Shown here: piece after piece, positions 58,299-64,000 of the stretch | Numbering within the stretch: the first letter of the stretch is position 1 | Layout of the letters: each line of letters starts with the position of its first letter | Origin: Massilia alkalitolerans DSM 17462 | GTDB lineage: Bacteria; Pseudomonadota; Gammaproteobacteria; Burkholderiales; Burkholderiaceae_D | Assembly (NCBI RefSeq): GCF_000427785.1 | Contig: NZ_ATYR01000016.1 | Coordinates: 81,609-145,608 of the forward strand | Direction of reading: 5' to 3' | DNA: 64,000 nt | Translations under genes and position numbers: made by a program | Notes under the pieces: model-generated | Databases searched by the model: none | What the model was told of the DNA's origin: nothing | Seen by the model: the letters and a program-made list of their open reading frames with translations, nothing else

Positions 58299-58375
58299 TG
58301 GCGGAGCGGACGGGGCTCGAACCCGCGACCCCCGGCGTGACAGGCCGGTATTCTAACCAACTGAACTACCGCTCC
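58299..58375 (-). tRNA. tRNA-Asp (GTC), copy B
   Basis: Identical in sequence to copy A, with CCA encoded. Its own terminator follows, so the two copies look separately terminated. Confidence 0.96.
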
Positions 58376-58417
58376 GTTTACTCTGATCAGTACTTCGATC
58401 AACCTGCTGAATGTGCT

Positions 58418-58493
58418 TGGTGGGCGCTGAGAGGCTCGAACTCCCGACCTAATCCTTGTAAGGGATCCGCTCTACCAACTGAGCTAAGCGCCC
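58418..58493 (-). tRNA. tRNA-Val (TAC)
   Basis: The minus strand gives a 76-nt tRNA: acceptor GGGCGCT, D-arm GCTC/GAGC, anticodon loop CTTACAA giving TAC, T-arm and encoded CCA. It is 42 bp upstream of tRNA-Asp copy B in the same direction, so the three tRNA genes may share a promoter. Confidence 0.95.
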
Positions 58494-58670
58494 GGCTTCT
58501 CTATTCAGAGGTTTCTGTCTGACGCTTGTCATTGCGTCCGAAGAGGCCCGAATTATAGAGGCTGGAATTCAAGGTGTGCAAGGGTTTTCGAAAAAAATCG
58601 ACAACGCTTGGAGGATGGGCGCCGTTTTCACGATCCCGGTGCTTTTGTGTAAATATCGTGCTTCGCTCCG

Positions 58671-59954
58671 ATGAGAACCGCCATGCCCACCGCCCACCCC
58701 TTGTTGCAGCACCTGTTCGACGCCGCCATGGCCGCCGCCGATCCCTACCATCTGGTCGGGCCGCACCTGCCGCTGCCGCCCAAGGGGCGCACCCTGGTGC
58801 TCGGGGCCGGCAAGGCGGCCGCGCGCATGGCCGAGGCGGTCGAGCGCCACTGGCAGGGGCCGCTCGAGGGACTGGTGGTCACGCGCTACGGCCACGGCGC
58901 GCCGACCCGCCACATCGAGGTCATCGAAGCCGGCCACCCGGTGCCGGACGCGGCCAGCGAGGACGCGGCCCGCCGCATGCTGGAAGCCGCCGCCGGGTTG
59001 GGGCCGGATGACCTGGTGCTGTGCCTGGTGTCCGGCGGCGGCTCCGCACTGATGTCGCTGCCCGCGCCCGGCATCACGTTCGAGGAAAAGCGCGCGCTGA
59101 ACCGGGAGCTGCTGCGCTGTGGCGCGCCGATCGGCGAGATGAACCGCGTGCGCCGGCACCTGTCCGCCATCAAGGGCGGACGGCTGGCGCTGGCCTGCCA
59201 TCCGGCGCGTGTGGTGACCCTGGTGGTATCGGACGTGCCGGGTGACGATCCGGCCGTGGTGGCCTCGGGCCCCACCGTGCCCGACGGCAGCACCGGCCTG
59301 GACGCGCTCGCCATTCTGGAGAAGTACCGGATTCCTGTATCAGGCGCCGTGCGCACGGTGCTGATGGACGCGCAGCTGGCGGCGCCGCTGCCGGGCGATC
59401 CGCGCCTGGCGCGCAATGCCACCCACGTCATCGTCACCGCCCAGCAGTCGCTCGATGCCGCGGCAAGCGCCGCGCGCGCGGCCGGCTATGCGCCGCTGAT
59501 CCTGTCGTCGAGCATGGAAGGCGAGGCGCGCGAGGTGGCGCTGGTGCATGCCAGTATTGCGCGCCAGGTCGTGCAGCATGGCCAGCCGCTGGGTGCGCCC
59601 TGCGTGATTCTCTCGGGCGGCGAAACCAGCGTCACCGTGCGCGGCCAGGGCAGGGGCGGGCGCAATGCCGAATTCCTGCTGGCGCTCGGCGTCGCCCTCG
59701 ACAGCCTGCCGGGCGTGCATGCGCTCGCCGCCGACACCGACGGCATCGACGGCACCGAAGACAATGCCGGCGCCTGGCTCGCGCCCGGTACGCTGGCGCG
59801 GGCGCGCGCCCAGGGACGCGACGCGCGCGCGCACCTGGCGGACAACGACGGCTACGGCTTCTTCTCCGCCCTCGGCCAATTGATCGTCACCGGCCCTACC
59901 CGCACCAACGTCAACGACTTTCGCGCCATCGTCATCGAAACCGACGTGTTGTAA
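58671..59954 (+). CDS. Glycerate 2-kinase/MOFRL-family protein (GckA/TtuD type)
   Basis: This 427-residue protein has the MOFRL/DUF4147 layout: N-terminal 'TLVLGAGKAAARMAEAVE', 'LCLVSGGGSALMSLPAPG', 'VRRHLSAIKGGRLALAC' and 'VVSDVPGDDPAVVASGPT'. The C-terminal MOFRL part has 'GGETSVTVRGQGRGGRNAEF' and 'ADTDGIDGTEDNAGAW'. It phosphorylates glycerate, often in glyoxylate or tartrate pathways; older annotations call it hydroxypyruvate reductase. ATG at 58671 and 58683 are both possible, and neither has a clear ribosome-binding site. Confidence 0.9.
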   Translation: MRTAMPTAHPLLQHLFDAAMAAADPYHLVGPHLPLPPKGRTLVLGAGKAAARMAEAVERHWQGPLEGLVVTRYGHGAPTRHIEVIEAGHPVPDAASEDAARRMLEAAAGLGPDDLVLCLVSGGGSALMSLPAPGITFEEKRALNRELLRCGAPIGEMNRVRRHLSAIKGGRLALACHPARVVTLVVSDVPGDDPAVVASGPTVPDGSTGLDALAILEKYRIPVSGAVRTVLMDAQLAAPLPGDPRLARNATHVIVTAQQSLDAAASAARAAGYAPLILSSSMEGEAREVALVHASIARQVVQHGQPLGAPCVILSGGETSVTVRGQGRGGRNAEFLLALGVALDSLPGVHALAADTDGIDGTEDNAGAWLAPGTLARARAQGRDARAHLADNDGYGFFSALGQLIVTGPTRTNVNDFRAIVIETDVL

Positions 59955-60068
59955 ATATCAGCGCTGCCTCACAGCGCCATCGACGTCGACAACCTGGCCG
60001 GCTTCACCACGAGCTGCCTCAGTGGGGTGTCCCGTTCAAGGGCTCTGGCGCTGAATCCCACGGTTAGC

Positions 60069-60120
60069 CGTATCCATTCCGAGAACGGCCGTGTTCGTCG
60101 CACGAGGGCTGGTGCATAAT
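60069..60120 (+). promoter_or_regulatory. Direct-repeat operator and -10 box upstream of the LytS-type kinase gene
   Basis: Two 9-mers, CGTATCCAT (60069-60077) and CGTGTTCGT (60090-60098), are 21 bp apart start to start, with a 12-bp spacer. That is the geometry of LytTR-family binding sites. A CATAAT box at 60115-60120 lies 16 bp after the second repeat, placing that repeat over the -35 position. The same arrangement recurs upstream of the DUF4189 gene. Confidence 0.55.
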
Positions 60121-60165
60121 GCTGCACCTCGTAAAGATGGCGCTCTGCCACTTTTCGGAAATTCG

Positions 60166-61692
60166 ATGACTACCTTCGCCACCCAAGCAAAAACAAGCCT
60201 GCTCAGTATCCTGGTCCTGACCGGACTCGTCGTGGCCGCCCTTTCCGGAACCGTCGTTGCCGGGATTGCCCTGCTGTTCGGCGCGACTCCGCACACCTGG
60301 CATGTGGCCTATGGTGGCTCCGCCGGCTTCCTGGCCTTGCTGGCCGTACAGTTCATCTATCTCGGATTCGCGGCCCAGCTGGTCCGCACACGGGCCGCAG
60401 CGCGCATGCTGGTCCGTTATGCCCTGGCCCTGCAATTGCAGGCGCTGGTCGAGTTGCTCCTGCTTGCGCTGACCATGGCGGCAGTTGCAGGCGGCACGTT
60501 CTTCCTGATGGGCCTGCTGGGCGACCATCAGGCGCAAAGCGAACTGCTGGCCTACTTCTTCGAGGAAAGCAACTGGATCGCCGCGGCCATGTTCGTGCTG
60601 ATGCTGCCGGCGCTGACCATGCTGATCGGTGCCTGGAGGCTGCACGCGCTGAGCGGCACACCCGGCGCCGTGCTGGCCGCCGCGGACGGCAGCCTGGTCC
60701 AGCGGGAGCTTGGCGTTACCGCCGATACCGCGGACCTGCGCCATTCCCTTTCTTCCCTGGTCGAGCGCCTGACCAACAGGAGCATGCCTGGACTGGGACG
60801 GCTCTGGTACACCCCGCATCCGCGCCTGCGCGTCAGCGATGCCGGCGGCAGCCCGGAATATGAACTGGTCTGGACCAATTGCCCGATGAAACTCCTCATT
60901 ACCCTGCGTGCCGACCAGGACGGCGGCCAGCGGGTAGTGGCGCGTTCGGTCCTGCGCGCCGGCTGGCATCGGGTCGAGCTGTTCGCGACACCGCTCGACG
61001 CGCTGGCGCAGATGCAGTACATCGAGACCCACCTGCTGGTGCCCTTGCGCGACGGGCTGGCCAAGATATCGGCCGAGCGCCAGCGCGACGCGCTGCGCAA
61101 TCAGGCCGTCGAAAACCAATTGCGCATCCTGCAGGCCCAGATCGAACCGCATTTTCTGTTCAATACCCTTGCCAATGTGCGCCATCTCTACCGCAGCAGC
61201 GTGACCGCGGGGGAGGATATGCTCGACCACCTGATCGCCTACCTGCGCAGCGCCATGGACGAGCTGCGCGCCGAAGACTCGACCGTGGTGCGCGAGATGG
61301 ACCTGGCCCTGCACTATCTTGCCATCATGCAGATTCGCATGGGCGAACGGCTCTCCTACCGCTTCGTGTTGCCGGATGCCCTGAAGGACCATGCCTTCCC
61401 GCCGGCGATGCTGATTTCGCTGGTGGAGAACGCCATCAAACACGGTATCGGCGGCTGCGAGCACGGCGAGATCGTGCTGTCGGCCAGCGCCGCGGACGGC
61501 CGCTTGCGCCTGCGCGTTGCCGACAACGGCAAGGGCCTGTCGAGCGTCGGTGGGACAGGCGTGGGCCTGTCGAACATCCGGCAGCGCCTGGAAGGGATGT
61601 TCGGCAGCGCGGCCTGGCTCGAAGTCGGCGCGGAGCCGGATGCCGGATTCACCGCGACCATCGTGCTGCCACTCAAAGAAAGGAAAGACTGA
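60166..61692 (+). CDS. LytS/HisKA_7-type membrane sensor histidine kinase
   Basis: This 508-residue sensor has four N-terminal membrane segments (about residues 12-165), a roughly 130-residue linker domain, then the LytS-type kinase block 'QIEPHFLFNTLANVRHLYRS'. The phospho-accepting His is at about 329. The ATPase domain has the N-box 'SLVENAIKHGI' and 'VADNGKGLSSVGGTGVGLSN'. ATG at 60166 with GGAA upstream is preferred; a longer reading upstream overlaps the operator. Its stop overlaps the start of the response regulator gene (TGATG). Confidence 0.9.
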   Translation: MTTFATQAKTSLLSILVLTGLVVAALSGTVVAGIALLFGATPHTWHVAYGGSAGFLALLAVQFIYLGFAAQLVRTRAAARMLVRYALALQLQALVELLLLALTMAAVAGGTFFLMGLLGDHQAQSELLAYFFEESNWIAAAMFVLMLPALTMLIGAWRLHALSGTPGAVLAAADGSLVQRELGVTADTADLRHSLSSLVERLTNRSMPGLGRLWYTPHPRLRVSDAGGSPEYELVWTNCPMKLLITLRADQDGGQRVVARSVLRAGWHRVELFATPLDALAQMQYIETHLLVPLRDGLAKISAERQRDALRNQAVENQLRILQAQIEPHFLFNTLANVRHLYRSSVTAGEDMLDHLIAYLRSAMDELRAEDSTVVREMDLALHYLAIMQIRMGERLSYRFVLPDALKDHAFPPAMLISLVENAIKHGIGGCEHGEIVLSASAADGRLRLRVADNGKGLSSVGGTGVGLSNIRQRLEGMFGSAAWLEVGAEPDAGFTATIVLPLKERKD

Positions 61693-62426
61693 TGCCCACC
61701 GCATTGCTGGCGGAAGACGAACCGCTGCTCATGGCCGAACTGAAGGAGGCGCTGGCCGACCTCTGGCCCGAACTGCGGATCGTGGCTGAAACCACGGACG
61801 GTGCGGCGACCCTGGCCGCACTCAGGCAGCATGCACCGGACGTGGCCTTCCTCGACATCAACATGCCCAAGGCGAGCGGCCTCGAGGTTGCAAGGATGCG
61901 CCCGCCCGGAACCGCCGTGGTGTTTCTTACTGCCTACGGCCAGCATGCGCTGGACGCCTTCGATGTCGGCGCGGCCGACTACCTGGTCAAGCCGCTCAAC
62001 CGCGGGCGGCTGCTGGAGACCATCGACCGGCTGCGCGCCCGCACTGCCCGCCAGGAGACGGCGCCGGCGGCCGCGCCCGCGCCGGCGGAGCCGGTATGCT
62101 ACCTCGCCTGGATCCAGGCTTCGGTCGGTAACATGATCCGCGTGATCACGACGGACGAGGTCGTCTTCTTCCAGTCCGATGCCAAGTACACCAAGGTCGT
62201 GACGGCGCAGGTCGAGGCGCTGATCCGGGTTCCCGTCAAGGACCTGATGCTGCAGCTCGACCCGGATGCCTTCATCCAGGTCAGCCGCGGCGCGATCGTC
62301 AACCGCCGCAGGATCGAGGCCATCATCCGCCGCGATGGCCAGATGGAGGTGCGGCTCAAAGGGCGCCCGGAAGTACTCGCGGTGAGTGCAGGCTACCAGG
62401 GCCAGGCCGCATTCCGGCAAATGTAG
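61692..62426 (+). CDS. LytTR-family response regulator
   Basis: This 244-residue regulator has a receiver domain with the acidic pair near residues 8-10, the phospho-acceptor Asp55 in 'VAFLDINMPKASG', the Thr in 'FLTAYG' and the Lys in 'YLVKPLN'. An Ala/Pro-rich linker and a LytTR DNA-binding domain (about residues 140-240) follow, with 'FQSDAKYTKVVTA' and 'FIQVSRGAIVNRRRIEAI'. It is translationally coupled to the kinase and so forms a two-component system. Confidence 0.93.
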   Translation: MPTALLAEDEPLLMAELKEALADLWPELRIVAETTDGAATLAALRQHAPDVAFLDINMPKASGLEVARMRPPGTAVVFLTAYGQHALDAFDVGAADYLVKPLNRGRLLETIDRLRARTARQETAPAAAPAPAEPVCYLAWIQASVGNMIRVITTDEVVFFQSDAKYTKVVTAQVEALIRVPVKDLMLQLDPDAFIQVSRGAIVNRRRIEAIIRRDGQMEVRLKGRPEVLAVSAGYQGQAAFRQM

Positions 62427-62451
62427 CTGCAAGGCGCATTCCACCAAACGG

Positions 62452-62481
62452 CGTGTCCATTCCAGAAATGGCCGTGTCCAT
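62452..62481 (+). promoter_or_regulatory. Perfect direct-repeat operator upstream of the DUF4189 gene
   Basis: CGTGTCCAT occurs at 62452-62460 and again at 62473-62481, a 21-bp period with a 12-bp spacer. The unit and spacing match the site upstream of the kinase operon (26 of 33 aligned positions by eye). It lies 81 bp before the DUF4189 ATG. No clear -10 box was identified. Confidence 0.6.
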
Positions 62482-62561
62482 CGCGTGCTCTCTGGAAAGG
62501 CAGAACGCCATCGGGAATCATGTCCTGGAAGCCCATGCCGGGCGACTTTGGAAGAACTGAC

Positions 62562-63509
62562 ATGAAGCCTTTTCGAACTCTCGCTTTTACCTTTGCCGGC
62601 CTGCTGTTGGCATGTTCCAGCTGGTCCGCTCATGCGGCTGCGGCCGTTGCCTTTGCCGACAACGGCAAAAACTTTATCGCGTTCAACGAGAACGATCTCG
62701 AGCGCGCCAAAGTCAAAGCGCTACAGGGATGCCGAGCCAGGGGAAACAACTGCAAGATCATGGGCGCGACCAATAATGCTGGAGCGATTGCCTTTGCCGA
62801 TGCCCCTGCCGGAGCCGCGTTTGCGATTCGCAAGGACCCTGGTGCGGCACGCGATGCCGTACTCGCGGAATGCCGCAAGCTCTACCAGGGCTGCAAGTTC
62901 GACGCTCTGTTCTGGGAGCGTGGCGGCACGTGGGTCGCCTGGGCCACTGCCGTTGATTCCAACGGCGCCATGGTCTTCGAGCATTTTGCACACCGTCACT
63001 TGACCGAAGCAGCTGCCCGCGAAGAAGCATTGGCCCGATGCGAAGCCGGAATCAAGGGTCGGCCCGATGCAAGCTGCAAGCTCGATGCGGCTTGGGGCAA
63101 ATGGACGCACGCCATCGCCAGGTCCGGCAAACACGTTGGCGCCGGCGTCGTGCGTGACCGCCAACTGGCAGAAGCCGATGCCCTGCGCGCTTGCCGGATG
63201 GCGGCCGGCCAAGGGGAATCTTGCAGAATCGAGCGGGTGACGGAAAACCTTGGACCGACTGACGAGCCCGCTAGCTTTGTCCGGATCGCGGCGCAGACCG
63301 TCATGGAAAAGGAAAAGGCACTCATTGCGAGTCGACAACGGCAGTCGGCCAAGATTCAAAAGACGGTGTTGAGTTGCACTAACCGCTGCGTCAATGGAAG
63401 CTGTGTGCGCAGCTTTCCAGATGGGCGAACCGAGCGTTGGGAAGCTCCTCGCGAATTCGATCCGTTTACGCAGGAATGGAAGTGGAATACCTCGAGTTGT
63501 GGAGGCTGA
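62562..63509 (+). CDS. Exported DUF4189-repeat protein
   Basis: This 315-residue protein has a signal peptide (cleavage near Ala-His-Ala-Ala, residue 24). Three DUF4189-like units follow, each about 60-70 residues with an 'A-x-A-x-x-x-C-x5-C' pairing, for example 'ALQGCRARGNNCKIMGATNN', 'LAECRKLYQGCKFDAL' and 'ALARCEAGIKGRPDASCKL'. A C-terminal 'CTNRCVNGSCVRSFPDG' Cys-rich tail ends the protein. Its role is unknown; it is likely a disulfide-bonded periplasmic or secreted protein. ATG at 62562 is chosen over one 42 bases upstream because GGAAG precedes it and the signal peptide follows. Confidence 0.75.
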   Translation: MKPFRTLAFTFAGLLLACSSWSAHAAAAVAFADNGKNFIAFNENDLERAKVKALQGCRARGNNCKIMGATNNAGAIAFADAPAGAAFAIRKDPGAARDAVLAECRKLYQGCKFDALFWERGGTWVAWATAVDSNGAMVFEHFAHRHLTEAAAREEALARCEAGIKGRPDASCKLDAAWGKWTHAIARSGKHVGAGVVRDRQLAEADALRACRMAAGQGESCRIERVTENLGPTDEPASFVRIAAQTVMEKEKALIASRQRQSAKIQKTVLSCTNRCVNGSCVRSFPDGRTERWEAPREFDPFTQEWKWNTSSCGG

Positions 63510-63526
63510 GCCAGTGTAGACACAGG

Positions 63527-63551
63527 AGGCCGCGCCCAGCGCGGCCTTTTT
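63527..63551 (+). terminator. Intrinsic terminator after the DUF4189 gene
   Basis: A 9-bp stem (AGGCCGCGC / GCGCGGCCT) with a 3-base loop runs into a T-run. Confidence 0.85.
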
Positions 63552-63599
63552 ATTGGCGCTGTCACCACTACGTGTTGGAGATCTTGAACTGTTGAGCTG

Positions 63600-64000
63600 G
63601 GCCGATGTCAAACCACTGTCCGATCGACAGTGGAGGTGGCAATGCAGGCAGCAAGCTTCAAACCCTGGCTGGCACGTGTCGCGCAGCTGACCAGGCGCCA
63701 GCGCGAACAATTGCTCGCGCTTTTGCGCCCGGCAGTTGGACTGGACCGTGTCTGTGCGACGATCGAGGAGGCCAGGAGCCCGTCTTCATGTCCGGCCTGT
63801 CAGGGTCTGCGGCTGCATCGCCACGGGCACGTCCGCGGGGTACAGCGCTATCGCTGCTGCGCCTGCGGCAAGACTTTCAGCGCCTTGACGGGTACGCCGC
63901 TGGCCCGGCTGCGCCACCGCGCCAAATGGCTGGATTACCTGGACGGCATGCTCGAGGGCCAGTCGGTGCGCAAGACGGCAGACCGGCTCGGCGTGCACCG
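63600..64000 (+). mobile_element. Left part of an IS1595-type insertion sequence, cut by the window end
   Basis: The transposase reading frame below and the hairpin at 63613-63633 (CCACTGTC, 5-base loop, GACAGTGG) just before its start codon fit an insertion sequence. The terminal inverted repeat and left boundary could not be fixed, and the right end lies outside the window. Confidence 0.5.
63642..64000 (+). CDS. IS1595-family-like transposase, 3' end outside the window
   Basis: The first 119 residues are present. A helical N-terminus precedes a zinc-ribbon with 'CPACQGLRLHRHGHVRG' and 'YRCCACGKTF'. 'SALTGTPLARLRHRAKWLDY' and an HTH-like 'SVRKTADRLGVHR' follow. This N-terminal zinc-ribbon plus HTH is how IS1595-group transposases begin; the DDE catalytic core should follow beyond the window. 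GGAGG lies six bases upstream of the ATG. Confidence 0.75.
   Translation, partial: MQAASFKPWLARVAQLTRRQREQLLALLRPAVGLDRVCATIEEARSPSSCPACQGLRLHRHGHVRGVQRYRCCACGKTFSALTGTPLARLRHRAKWLDYLDGMLEGQSVRKTADRLGVH

Overview
The window is a GC-rich chromosomal segment of a betaproteobacterium, most likely Burkholderiales, family Oxalobacteraceae (Massilia/Telluria-like). Three things point there: the gene order mla - ABC transporter - bolA - murA - his - HIT - tatABC, the monofunctional hisB with short-form hisG, and the many secreted hydrolases. This placement is inference from gene order and protein style; no search was run.

Positions 1-15051 form one long rightward block. It starts inside mlaA and continues with mlaC and mlaB (outer-membrane lipid asymmetry), a two-gene ABC-2 type exporter, an ibaG/bolA-type gene, murA, and then the histidine operon hisG-hisD-[DNA methyltransferase]-hisC-hisB-hisH-hisA-hisF-hisI-hisE. 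A HIT-family gene and tatABC follow. Many junctions are ATGA or TAATG overlaps. The two oddities are an orphan beta-class DNA methyltransferase coupled on both sides to hisD and hisC, and a large hairpin repeat between hisA and hisF.

Positions 15073-26622 lie on the minus strand: a CsgG-like lipoprotein, a secreted PHB-depolymerase-type esterase, a DUF885 lipid-exposed or periplasmic protein, a small bacterial-PH membrane protein, and a SNF2 helicase overlapping an S9 peptidase. hemE and priA then run rightward, separated by about 560 bp of unusually AT-rich DNA that carries several DnaA-box-like 9-mers.

Positions 30400-42938 are mixed housekeeping and accessory genes: a Sel1-like secreted protein, an MpaB/DUF2236 protein, a dihydrolipoyl-dehydrogenase-type flavoenzyme, a DUF1857 protein, modABC (molybdate uptake), rep helicase, a serralysin-type M10 protease with Ig-like and DUF4214 regions, slyX and a GMC oxidoreductase. 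Positions 43111-49658 hold three tandem exported M3 metallopeptidase paralogues. Then come a VF530 protein, a DUF4404 protein, a YgiQ-type radical SAM protein, a HAF-repeat/PKD secreted protein, an AI-2E-family permease overlapping a cyclic-nucleotide-binding protein, and a membrane diguanylate cyclase.

Positions 58156-58493 carry two identical tRNA-Asp genes and a tRNA-Val, all on the minus strand. The right end has a glycerate-kinase-type gene, a LytS/LytTR two-component pair, an exported DUF4189 protein, and the start of an IS1595-type transposase cut by the window edge. Matching 9-bp direct-repeat pairs with a 21-bp period lie upstream of both the kinase gene and the DUF4189 gene. This suggests that the LytTR regulator controls its own operon and its neighbour.
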